A stretch of DNA of 64,000 nucleotides from Archegozetes longisetosus (lineage: Eukaryota; Arthropoda; Arachnida; Sarcoptiformes; Trhypochthoniidae): contig JAEMBT020000008.1 of the NCBI GenBank assembly GCA_018873245.2, forward strand, positions 1,908,001-1,972,000. The letters run 5' to 3'. Shown here in pieces: positions 50,867 through 61,970 of this stretch. A program made the position numbers and the translations under genes. Every line of letters starts with the position of its first letter. Position 1 is the first letter of the stretch. Under the pieces are notes generated by a model. That model was not told where the DNA came from. It searched no databases and saw only the letters and a list, made by a program, of their open reading frames with translations.

Positions 50867-52860
50867 ATAATGCTACTTTATTAAATAACTTGTAAGGAAA
50901 GCACTCAGTAGCTCTCATTTATCGTCATTATATCATCATTGAGCTCTAAGTCGTAAGAGAAGAGATATGGAAAAATTTGGAAACCTTGGTAACTTCGTCT
51001 CTCATTTACTAATTTACAACTAAAAATTTGTCTCATGTGCGATTTTGACATTGAAATATGCTCACAAATATCCTGTATCAAAGCGTATGCGTAGTTCGTC
51101 TAGATCGAACTTTTGGAGATGAACTTAAGTTCAATGATTATGAGTCGATCTCCCTATGAAATTCCAAAAATTATACTCTTAATCTAAGAGTTTATAGATT
51201 ATGTGTTAACTTTAACGCTGATCTTGCGCATCGTCACTCAAGTCTTGCTCACATTTAATTTACACTTTGGTTACGTTTCAAACTGTACTAACCTTAATAT
51301 TAAGCTTAAGATAAGTTGGGAACTTGCGCTAAAAATCGTTCAACTAATATAGTATTATTGATGAGCTAGTGCTAAAAGAACGACAGGTCTGTCACGCCGA
51401 ACAAAAACTCGCGTTTTGAATGTTTCTCATGATAAACTACTATTAATGAGCACGAGATTCGCGATCATCCCGAATCTTTGAGTACTTCAAAAATATCGAA
51501 AAATGGCTTAATAACACTATCTTTTAACTGTATCACGCAATTTTGAGACTGTTAAATCCCGAAATCCTAGTTTTATCCCAGCACCCTGAATATGGCTTCA
51601 GTTCGGATTTCACTATTTTATGGACCAAAACTATTTTTTGTATATTACAAGCCTGCAAATCGAAATGTACTTTTATATTTTAAAAAGGAAAATTGCTCTC
51701 AATTCATACAAACTTCTACGTTAATCTCTTAAAGTAGATTCAAGTTTAACCATTGAACCTTCAGTGCATTTTGATTTTGATTTCATAAGACTTTAACTAA
51801 AAGTTGTTCCAGTAATTGCACTTTCGTGACAAAAAAGCTCAAAATTGTGAAAAGATTTGATAGATAATTAGCTTGTCAATCAACGATTCATATCTCAAAT
51901 GTATGCATCACATCTTTCATAGTTGGATCATTTGTGATAAAAGTTCACAACTTTCATTCAATGATGTCTTTTAAAATTAAATTTAGAGAAAGTTTTGCGA
52001 AACTAAAATTTAGTGCATTAGGGATTCTATGACTAAACTTATAACTGCTTTATGACTACAAGTTCTATGTAAGATTATACAGAGAGGTTATTATTACTAC
52101 TTATAAATTGAAAGCTTTTTTGAAGAAGTAGTACAGTTAAAGACTGAAATTTTGCTGGCCGTTATTAGAAAAATCACTCTGTGCCCGAGTTCAGTCAAAA
52201 AAGTTCATTCCTGACTGTTAAGTTTATTAATAGACATTAATTTAGTCATATTGAGATCATTTTGATATCAGACTTCATAGAAATGATGTTTTAAAACAAA
52301 ATAAAAGTTCTTTAGTACTGAACTGGTGAGAATTAAAAAATTTTCAGAAGTAAATATTCGCTTCAAACTTTGTGTGTCTTACCTATCATTTATGAAGTTC
52401 TAAACGTTTTATTTGCAAAGTTTAGCTGTGGAAAGCTAGCTTCTTGTCACTTATGGAATTTCAAAGTGTTTAACTCTACATTTGGACTTTGTACTATTTT
52501 ATCGGAAAATAAGTAGTAAATTACAAAATACTGTTCATTTATTACAAAAGTATACTCAGATAAGCAATTAACACTTTATTGCTATCGTAATTTTAATCAA
52601 GAGTCAAATTGCTTACTTGTTGAATGAACCGAAATTAATCTTATAAAGATTAGTGTTAGACACGTAAAAACAAATTTATAATTAGTCACAACATATGCTG
52701 GAAGAGCTGACCATTATTCTTAAACTCTTTTAATCATATTTTGTTTTTCCAATTTCATTTCGATTATTTGATCTTAACTCTTCTAATGCGTTCGAATTCG
52801 AGTGGTACACTTTATTTTTAAGTATGAGACCATAGGAAAAGTCAAAGCATGTAAGATCTG

Positions 52861-53330
52861 ATGATCTCGGCAGCTGTTCAACGCTCGGTAGATGAGCAGG
52901 AGCTCCGTCCTGTTGAAAAAAGACCGACTCTATTCCTCGCTATTAAATTGAGGCACAAATTCTAAAATTTTTACATACTCCTTGGAAGTTATGGTATTCT
53001 CAAAGAATATCAGACCGATAATTGTGCGCCGGGAAGTTGCACACCACACTCCTTCCTTTTGAGAATATAGGAGTGTTTCAACGAAAATTTTCGGTTTTTC
53101 GGTCGCCTAATACCTACTTTGTTGAGAATTGACATAACTTGATAGATAGGACCATGATTTGTCGGTGAAAAGTGCCAAATCTAGAATATCCTCAAACTTT
53201 ATGAAGTCGAGAAACCAATTAAAATAGTTTACACGATTTAGATAATTCGATTCTTTCGATTCTTGAACACAAATGACTCGATATGAAGGTTTAACTGCAA
53301 GAGGAGCCTCTTCCTTATCTCTAAGCGTTA
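52861..53330 (-). pseudogene. Decayed mariner-like transposase
   Basis: Minus-strand translation gives LALFTDKSWSYLSSYVNSQ (first catalytic Asp region), then ATEKPKIFVETLLYSQK and GVWCATSRRTIIGLIFFEN. After a frame shift it gives FQQDGAPAHL, the second catalytic Asp box QQDGAP-H. At least two in-frame stops and one shift are present. The order and spacing fit mariner-family transposases. It is a different lineage from the copy near 43.7 kb. Confidence 0.8.
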
Positions 53331-54581
53331 AAAGGGCTTATACTAAGCACTAATATCTATATATCATATTTAGCGTTTTAGTCATTCAATATCTTTTGAA
53401 TTTGCGTTTTAAGTTTGAGATTATTAGTATAAGAAGTATTAAAGACTACTTTTAAATTGAAAAGGAGATGAGATTATTAAGAGTTTAGAACTAATCCAAC
53501 TTTTGATATCCTTATCAAATTTTTAGCTCGATTTCAAGTAGAGTTTGATATGAATAAGCTTGCACTAATAATCATTCGCGTAGTATGTAAATCATTCATA
53601 AGTTATATTGCTTTTGATTTTATACAATTAAAACTTTCTGCGAAAAAGCTTATTAAAGTTCTATCTCTATATTATTTTACCATTAGTTAAAAGTTCAAAA
53701 ATTAAATGAATCAAAACTTATATGAATGTATGTCTTGATGTATACGTTTTGATGTTTTAGTCACAAAAGTAAAACTCAGATCAAACAATGTTCGATTAGT
53801 CAATGAGTCTAAATGACTAAAACTTAATGCTGAATATGAAGTTTTGGTTTGGGTTTATCATTATTAAGAAGCCCTTTTCATATTTGAAAGTAGAGAAGAG
53901 GTTCTTGCAGTTAAAACTTCATATGGAAATTCAAAATCTTCGCGCCATTTCTCTGCAGGCAGTTCTCGATATTTGCAGGTATATTGATCTATCGTTGAGA
54001 GATTTTTGAAGATTCTGTTTAAAACTTTGATTCGATTTTAATAGTCACATTCGTCCAGTTTTACCCCATATTTAAAAAATTCAGTTCTAACCTTGTCGCA
54101 ACATTTAGTTAATGAGTTTTCAAAATAAAAAATCCTTTCCTCTGTTATGAACACCATTCTAATGACTAACGTGTTTTAATTCAAAACCAATCATTAAGTG
54201 ATAAGATTTTGTTCATATCTTTTAAACTTTACTCATTTGTAATTCTAATTCATGCGTAATAATAAAGAAAATTGTTGGTTAGATTTGAGTATACTTTTAA
54301 AAAATGTTGCAAGTATATACTCAACAGTCAATCATCACTCTTCACGTGACAGACGAGACAAGTTTGACCCTATAATTAGAATTATTGCTTCACTACTAAT
54401 TAGTTTTATTGAATAATTTTGGATTCGCAACAAATTAATAATTGAATTGACATCCAAACATTAAGTATGCTGTAAAGCGCTTTAAAAAAAAGTTATTAAA
54501 TTAATTCAATGTTTGCATTTTCATTTTATTATAAATCGTGGAATAAAAATAGCATTTGGAAAGTTCGCATTAAACCTTATG

Positions 54582-54724
54582 CAGTTAAACCCCCTAATTT
54601 AAAGCCGTAGTTAACCCTTTTTCTAAACAAAAGCATATGTAAATTCATAGGAAAATGAAGCTTACTTTTAAACTACATTTTAAAAAGGGGTTATCTACTG
54701 CTTCAAGTTAGACAGATTTAACTG
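54582..54724. mobile_element. CAGT-ended MITE, about 143 bp
   Basis: The left end begins CAGTTAAACC and the complement of the right end begins CAGTTAAATC; about 42 bases of each arm can be aligned, through GTAG-TAACCC-TTTT. CAGT ends suggest the pogo/Tigger branch of Tc1-mariner. The right flank is TA; the left flank is TG, so the target duplication is not certain. Confidence 0.7.
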
Positions 54725-54930
54725 TATTCCAAAGTGAAATGCAATTGACCTAAAGTTCATTTAACTGATTAGATATGATTGACTTTGGCTTTGAATAATT
54801 GATATGAAGTGATTGATCTTTCGTAATTGCTGTAAACTGTTCTTACAAAGGTTTTCTCTGCTATGCGTCCAAAGCATATATTTGATAGATTATCGATACT
54901 TTTGAGAGGATAGTAGAATTGGGTTTTGAG

Positions 54931-55217
54931 TAGTGATGTCAAATTTCTAGAAATTTTCTTTTTGATGAGAAACTTTCTAGAAAGTTTCTCGGGACTATTT
55001 TTCCTACGCTTTTATTATTTTGAATGCCAAAACCAAAATAAGTGATATTTTGAATATTTAAAAATCCCTAATGTTGTATATCACTTAAATTTAAACATTA
55101 TTTCAAATAAAACATAATTTTGAGCTGAGGAAATAGAAAATTTCTCATAAGAGAAATTTTGTGCGATAGAAAATTTCTCGAGATAATTTCTCCGGAAATT
55201 TTCTTTTTACAACACTA
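54931..55217. mobile_element. hAT-type MITE, 287 bp
   Basis: The left end is TAGTGATGTCAAA and the complement of the right end is TAGTGTTGTAAAA. A perfect 8-base target duplication GTTTTGAG flanks it (54923-54930 and 55218-55225). The interior holds a perfect 20-base palindrome at 54968-54987 and further AAATTTCT motifs. There is no ORF. Confidence 0.88.
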
Positions 55218-57323
55218 GTTTTGAGTGAAATGAGCTAGACATCTAGAAACTATCATAGAATAGAAAGTTAAAAACTTTTCTATAATTTATTTTACTATCA
55301 AATTTTCGTTTGATCACTTAGATTTTAAAAACTTTCATTTTCTTGTATTTGAAAACTAGTGGCTGAAATTTTCCATTGCAAATTGAGCTCAAAAATGTTG
55401 AGACAGGCAAAAATTGACTCAGTTCAACTTTATTGATCGTAAAACCGACAATTTAGATTAAGTGGTCAAAGTGTCATTTTATAATCCCGAAAATTCTCGT
55501 TTTTACTCTCGAAAATCTGATTAGATATTGTTAATCAATTGTCTCGAAAAGTGTGCTCACGCCATTTAGTCAGTAATATATTAGGCTTTTGCACATTTAG
55601 TTTCTAATGTTTGCAACAATAATAATCTCATAACTTGTTCAGTTATCCAAAGTTATTTCAGGCTTGAATTTTTGAAAAAAAACTTATTTGGTCAAATTGG
55701 TTAGGAGTTGAAAAAATATTAACAATTGAATCAATGAAACCTTGCGCTTCAATACCAATGACAACAGTTTTCACTCTCTATTGAGCTGAGTGGTAAATAG
55801 AGTTTTTTAGCTCAACAAACATTGAATGAACTTGAATTTAATGTAAGCCTTGTGTGAAATAAGGTCAGATATAACGTTGAATTCGTGAACTTGACATTAA
55901 GCTTATGCAATGCTAATTAAATAACGTAGAAATTCTTGAATTACTTCTTTAGTTTTTGATAAGAGTCGAAATAATTTTGTAGAATAAAACAAACAAGAAG
56001 TTAGTCAGAGTATTGAGTCCCAAAACTTAAAACTACTAACTTTTGCTTCAATAATGGATATAAATAAAAGTTTAGAGCAATGGAAAGTTCATTTAATTTA
56101 TTTTGTTTCGAAGAGTAAGTGACTGATTGTTCTCGAAAATTACAAAACTAACTTAAACTCGTTTAAACCAGTTCCCTACTACAGTAGTATTTTCCGCGAC
56201 AAACTTTCTTATGAAATGCTTTGTCTGCATGGCCTCAAGGGTATTATGGGTCAACTGCTGGACATGATGGAGCCGATTTACTGTTTCAGTCATTCCGCTT
56301 CTTTTCAATTTGTTCATCAATTTTAGACTTTTTACACCAGTACTGATTACCTTTGATTGATTCGAATAAAAAATATCATGTTTTCAAAACAAAATAAATA
56401 AGTGAGTTTTTCAAAATATTTATCTAGTTGTGAAATAGACCTATCTGAAAAACATATTTGAACAGATTTATTTTAATCATTTGTTTTGCAAATTTCTACA
56501 TCTAAAACCTTAGGATAACTGAACTAAAGCAAAAGCAGAAATTTCAATTCAAATATCTTTATACTAATTCTATTTCACTTGAATCCTCAGCAGACGTGAC
56601 TATAAGACTAATCTTTCCTTTCAATTCAAATCTATTTATAACATTCGGTATCAGTCTATCAAAGAATCTGAGCTTTAATATAAGAATGAGGTCTGTAATG
56701 ATAATTTTTGTTTTATCGAAGTTTAGGCATTCTTCCTGAGCTCGAGATGTGGATAATGTCACGAATCTAACCTTGAAACATAAGTCTATGTCATTAACAT
56801 AACACAATGTATTAGTATTGTAAAACGCTGCACAAATAACTTTTCACAAGTTATTAATATTCTCTATTGATCTTATAGACAAAGAAACAAGTTTTTCACT
56901 CTCCTTTCATATTCATTTATTATTCAATTCTAACTGTTTGGTTGCTTTCAACAAATATGAATTTCTGTTCATTCACTCAAGTTTTAGCCTTTCAATAATG
57001 GCTCAAACCATTAAATCAAATAAATTGTTTTTTCCTTTGTATACTTGAATAACTGACAAAATTGCATAAAAGTTCAAATTTATAGAAATTTCTGTTACCG
57101 TCAAGTCGTGAAACCTCAAATAAAATATAATTTAACTTTATTTCTTGAATAAAATTTCAGACTTTATGGTTAGGAAATGATTTATTTGAAATAATTGATT
57201 AATACAATTATACAATAATAATGGTTTTGACAATCTTTTAGTGCATTAATTTATCGAATTTAAATGAGAAAACTTTAAAAGTTATACACTGGAAAGTTAA
57301 AAGTTTTAGTATATTTCAATGAC

Positions 57324-57612
57324 TTATCCCCGAAAATTTGCTCTGAGCCGCTGATTTGCAAAACCACCACGTCTGCGAAGTCTCACATCGTGATTCAATT
57401 CTCCATCATGTCCCCTCTGATATTTACCTAAGCTTCCTCCTCTAAGTCTCTGAGCTGCGAAAATTAAGATTTCACTCAATATTAGATCATATTTGGAGTC
57501 TATATAAGTAATTGACTGATTAAGCCTGATTACCTCCTCCAAAAGACTGTCCGTTCACCACTGAGATAACAATTAATCCCAATATAAGAACAACAATGAT
57601 CAAAGTTTTCAT
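57324..57612 (-). CDS. Secreted basic Arg/Gly peptide 5
   Basis: Two exons on the minus strand, 57612-57534 and 57454-57324, with a 79-base intron, 69 residues. The signal peptide (about residues 1-21, ending VVNG) precedes QSFGGAQRLRGG. The mature part is less Gly-rich than the others, with many Arg, Asn and some Asp, Glu and His, and ends ANFRG. An RLRRRGG segment is strongly basic. A TATATAATAGGAGTC box lies about 105 bases upstream (near 57711-57725), shared with peptide 6. A role as a cationic antimicrobial peptide is possible but not shown. Confidence 0.82.
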
Positions 57613-57707
57613 TGCCTTCTAACAAGCTTAGTTTGATTGCACAAAGAGTAAAAACTTCAAACGAAACAACAAACAATTGAGAGTGCATTGAATTGTCTGA
57701 TGGTTTA

Positions 57708-57730
57708 TGACTCCTATTATATACTGACAA
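57708..57730 (-). promoter_or_regulatory. Core promoter of secreted peptide 5
   Basis: Reads GTATATAATAGGAGTCATAA on the minus strand. The peptide 6 promoter has GTATATAACGGGAGTCGTAA in the same place, so the two genes share a duplicated promoter. Confidence 0.7.
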
Positions 57731-58151
57731 GTTTCTTCGTTTTCTTATCTCAGATCTTGCAAAAAAACATAGGACACTGACAAATGTGGGAGAGATACTG
57801 ACCAATCAGTTTGTACGTGAGCAGCAGCATCACTTTTATTCTGAAACCTTAAAACTTTAGGACTAAAGGCCAGAAATATTTCTGAGAAGTAGATAAATTC
57901 AATTTGGCTAAGATATAAATGAAAGGTAAGCTTTTATGAATTAAAAATATTTTATTAAAACATGAATTAAGTAACTGAAGTTTGCAATAAAAAGTTTTGA
58001 TGCAATTGTACAACAGGAATGATTTTGACAGTATTTGACTACATGAGTCAAACTTTAATATCAAATTTTAATAACAAAGTTTCAACAACAAGGCATGAGA
58101 AAGTCTGTACTGTACTTATAAATTTCGTTAATTTTTCGACAACTTCTACGT

Positions 58152-58481
58152 TTAACCATAGAATCCGCGACCGTAACCGCCGAATCCTCGGCCGTATCCA
58201 CCGAAGCCTCGACCGTATCCACCGAATCCCCGACCGTATCCACCAAATCCCCGACCGTATCCACCAAATCCTCTACCATATCCACCGAATCCTCTACCAT
58301 AGCCTAGAAAAAAGTTTGCGAGTTCCATTAATTATAAATTGATTAATAAAATTGAATTTTAAAAAGCCGTACCTCCATAGCCTCTTCCATAGCCACCATA
58401 GAACTGTGCGCTAGCCATTGGGATAATGACTAGGGCCAATACGAGGCACAAAGCGATAACGACAATAGTTGAGGTTTTCAT
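58152..58481 (-). CDS. Secreted Gly/Tyr/Arg/Phe heptad-repeat peptide 6
   Basis: Two exons, 58481-58373 and 58303-58152, with a 69-base intron, 86 residues. The signal peptide (about residues 1-24, ending MASA) precedes QFYGGYGRGYGG. Exon 2 is a near-perfect tandem repeat of the heptad GYGRGFG, seven copies at about 58160-58300, ending GFYG. The repeat makes a regular alternation of Tyr, Arg and Phe on a Gly backbone. It looks much like the YGGYG-type caenacin and NLP antimicrobial peptides of nematodes, though convergence is likely. Promoter and leader resemble those of peptide 5 next to it. Confidence 0.88.
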
Positions 58482-58578
58482 TATTAATACAAGTCTAAAG
58501 TTATGTAACTTAGAAAGAGCAAAAACTTGTTGTAAAACAGTAAGCAAGTCAAATTGCAATTGAAGTATTGGATGGCTT

Positions 58579-58602
58579 ACGACTCCCGTTATATACTCGG
58601 GG
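58579..58602 (-). promoter_or_regulatory. Core promoter of secreted peptide 6
   Basis: Reads GTATATAACGGGAGTCGTAA on the minus strand, about 100 bases upstream of the ATG, matching the peptide 5 promoter at 17-18 of 20 positions by eye. Confidence 0.7.
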
Positions 58603-59767
58603 CTTTCTCCATTCTCTCAGCTTAGATCAAGCCTAAAAATATGACATTGACAGGATGGCAGAGTGCGGCCAATCATTTTGCATGTAAACGCCAGCATTAA
58701 TTTTATTTCCATGAAAAATTTATGAGAAGGTCGCTGTTGACTGAGTTTTTTTATACGCATTTCATGATTCATAACTACTAGAATTGCTTAATGTTACACA
58801 ATATTTACTACGATTGTTTCCCACCCTCTTTATCCCACTCTCCTCATGTCAACAGTCACAATTATCACTGGAAATACCATTTCTATCTAACTTTCTGGAA
58901 ACACGATTGCAAAATTACGCGTATTCTTCATCTCGTTTAATACATTTCATGTTTAATTACCATTATTTTCTCCAATTTGACATTTTCCCAATTTTATTAG
59001 TTGTGTTATGCTGTACTACCAAATTAATCAGCGATTGGCATTCACTATATTTTGGTCAATGCTTATAAACCGATTTTAATTTAAAAATCCATTTGTATAA
59101 GAAATGTAATAAGAAGGGAAAAAACAGAGTTAAGGAAACCCCTAATTATTGAGCTATTTTTAACTGAGAAATCTTATCTAGATTTTTCTTTCTACAATTT
59201 ATGAGTTAATATCGATTAGTACTAAAAAAAAGCTGACATTCAACGTGTTTAGAAAATTTGATGCGCAATTGAAATTTTTTCTTGTTGCGATAATCAGTAA
59301 TATCTATCTTAATTATAACTGCATACTATTCTCCTCCAATCAATTTATGGTTGAAGTCTTATGGAAAATATGAAACTTTCTGCATTACTTCATTTATAAA
59401 AGTTTTTTCATTCATATTATTAATTATTTATACATTACTCTATTATCAAATAATACAAAGTTGTAGAGGAAATCAAGTTTTTATTGTTTTCAATACAAAT
59501 TAAGTTACAGTCACTTATTTTGAGTACAGAGTGCAAGAACTTCAGAATTACTTAGATTCAATAATTAGGATTAAAAAATAGAAAACCAATTGCGTACTCC
59601 AAGGTTGGGATAAGCTCTGAGAAGCAATCACAATAATGATAAATTGAAAGAGATTTCAATGAACTTATGCATAAAATAGCATTCAAATAATGGACAATCA
59701 TTTTGTCACAATCAGCACATAGTTGAATACTAATAGTGACAACCGTGACTGTCGTCTATCATGCTAT
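58603..59767. other. Intergenic between peptides 6 and 7
   Basis: AT-rich spacer. A frame at 58784-59068 on the plus strand starts with hydrophobic segments but has no recognisable domain, and I do not call it a gene. Confidence 0.4.
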
Positions 59768-60048
59768 TTAGCCGTAAATTCCAAAACTTATTCCACTGAA
59801 AATTAAATAATTTCATCACTTTAACATAGTATTTGATTTATTAAAAAACATCTATACCTGTATGGTCTGTAAGTATAGCCTCCGAAGCCGTACTGTCCAT
59901 ATCCATAGCCACTATAAGGTCGACGATATGGGTTATAATATCCTAAAGAACTGTAAGGATTGTATCCCCAATAATGAGCAAACTGTGCGTTGACTGTCAT
60001 AATTGTTGCTAAACATATTGCTATGATCACAATCGTGGCTATCTTCAT
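59768..60048 (-). CDS. Secreted Tyr/Gly/Pro-rich peptide 7
   Basis: Two coding exons, 60048-59858 and 59795-59768, 72 residues; the second exon adds GISFGIYG. The signal peptide (about 1-21, ending TVNA) precedes QFAHYWGYNPY. The mature part is rich in Tyr, Gly, Pro and Arg (NPYRRPYSGYGYGQYG), unlike the pure Gly repeats of the others. A likely 5' UTR intron runs from GTAAGT (near 60209) to TAG (near 60064). A TATATAAAAG box is at about 60280-60289. Tyr-rich secreted peptides can be cross-linked by oxidation, as in cuticle or cement, but this is inference. Confidence 0.83.
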
Positions 60049-61970
60049 CTTGATTGCAGATCTACATTAAAAATTCAAATAAATCCTCAGCTGAAAGCAT
60101 TTTTGGTTTGCAATAAAGTTGGTTATTTATGAAATGTTCATATTGTTTTATCAAAATTCTTATGGCAAGTCGTTATTGATGACAAACATATTTCTATGGT
60201 TAGACTTACTTTGCTCAAATTAGATTTTGTTGAAAGGTATGAGCTCTTTAGAAAAGTCTCTTTTGGTCTGAAGCCCTTCTTTTATATACGGTTTCGCTAT
60301 CAACGAAATGACCACTTCTGGAACTGTCAACCTTGACCTTAGTATAAAAGAATATGTTTGTTCTTTCAAAAAATGAGACGCATTTTAGAGTTTATGTTTA
60401 TTTAATCTTATTTCTCATCTTTGCGAAAATAAAAAATTTCAGTGGAATAAACAACAAAAAAGTTCGAATAACCTAAAGCTGACCAAATAAATTATTGAAA
60501 TAACTGGAAAACATAGCTTGCGATCGATATCCCAATGTTTGAACAGCGATTCTTATCATTTGAATAATTTCGCGAGTGATATACTCGTAAAGTTTGAATA
60601 GTATTGCTGCTAAATATAAGCTTGTTTATTAGCATTAATGCAATAACGAACCAATAACTCATTAAGAGCTTCTTTTCAATGTTTAAAACAAATATAAAAT
60701 GTCAATTCTATTATATTGTCAAAGTGTTTTCATCATAATTATATAATTCTGAATAATTAAAAGCCTAAATAACCTATGGTATTAGTTTTCACGAGAACTT
60801 CAACTGTAAGCTAATTTAGATGCAATACTTTTAAACAGGAACTATACAGAACTAGACTTAATTTCATTTAGAGATTTTCATTAAAATTTTCCGAAATTAT
60901 TGTAACAAAACTTCCTCTTCCATCAAGCCTACCTTTAACTGTCCTACATTTCAATTGAATATTTTTTTAATTAAAACATTCTAATAATAAGTCACTTTTA
61001 TTGTTTGAGACTCTTTTTTAGTATGACTACTACTAAGCGTTTTTTCTATTTATTGATTTTCATCTTGATTCATAAGATATGAAGATTCATTCATTAGAAA
61101 AATAGCTGAACAGCAAGCTACTTGGTTCAAGCTTACGACATGAAAGTTATCTTAATTTTATATAAAAATGAAGCTAGATTTTGGATGTACTTTGATTAAA
61201 TCAAACTAGGAAACTATGTAGTTGAACACCTAAACTAGCTGTTGAGCACCAATACGTGAATGAGTGAGGGAACAACGGTCTAAGTTTAAAAGTATGCAAT
61301 GCAACCTAACGCATTCCAACCTTTCTTTATTCCCGTTAACACCGTTAGTATTGTTTAAAATGAGTTAACTATTAATTTTACGGTATTAACATGTATTGAA
61401 ACTATTAGATCATTGTATTTAGTTCAAACTACCCTTTGTTATAACCCTATAACTTGAGTTATACATTTTGTCCACACTCCTATTTATATGAAGTTAAAAA
61501 TAGAAATCACAGTGACTTAACTGTTCTTTCTAGCAATAAAGCACCGATTCATATTTAATCACTTTTTTTAATTGAAAAATTAACTTAAACTAACGATCCG
61601 TAAATTTTTACAATGCATTTTAAGACAAAAATGATTAATATTGAATGAAAATGTCGGAGATTACTTGTTGGGTGAATGCCAAAATTACATTAATATTTAA
61701 TGATATTCTCAAATTGTAAGATGTTTTGTTGAGTTATGCATTTATGGAACTAATGATTACAGGTGCATTCTTTTGACTCAGGCGATAAATAAGAAGCGCT
61801 CATCAATTATTTGTTGGCAACTGCTAAAATCCAGAAAAATTCCATTAAGACTCAGATTAAGATTAAGATTAAGATTAAGATCAAACTCGAATGCTTGGAT
61901 AGAAGCTTTAAATTTAAAAGTAGAAGATAGTGATTAATAAAGTTTGGGATTTGAAACTTACATTAGATGA
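60049..61970. other. Intergenic, short hexamer repeat
   Basis: AT-rich spacer between peptides 7 and 8, apart from the 5' region of peptide 7. It contains a (GATTAA)n microsatellite at about 61854-61882. Confidence 0.45.
61854..61882. repeat. (GATTAA)n microsatellite
   Basis: About five tandem copies of the hexamer GATTAA. Too short and of the wrong unit for an arthropod telomere repeat. Confidence 0.85.

Larger units (their letters stand above)
50504..57323. other. Long gene-free region rich in element remnants
   Basis: About 6.8 kb without an intact gene. It contains a Tigger-like remnant (about 50712-50866), a decayed mariner transposase (about 52861-53330), a CAGT-ended MITE (54582-54724) and a hAT-type MITE (54931-55217). 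A minus-strand frame at 56559-56807 shows no domain. Confidence 0.45.

Noticed and set aside
58019..58342. Plus- and minus-strand repeat frames over peptide 6
   Set aside because: Shadows of the GYGRGFG repeat in other frames and on the other strand.
58784..59068. Hydrophobic 94-residue frame as a ninth peptide gene
   Set aside because: No cleavable leader followed by Gln, no promoter motif and no composition in common with the cluster.
61854..61882. GATTAA hexamers as telomere-like sequence
   Set aside because: Only about five copies, internal, and the unit is not TTAGG.
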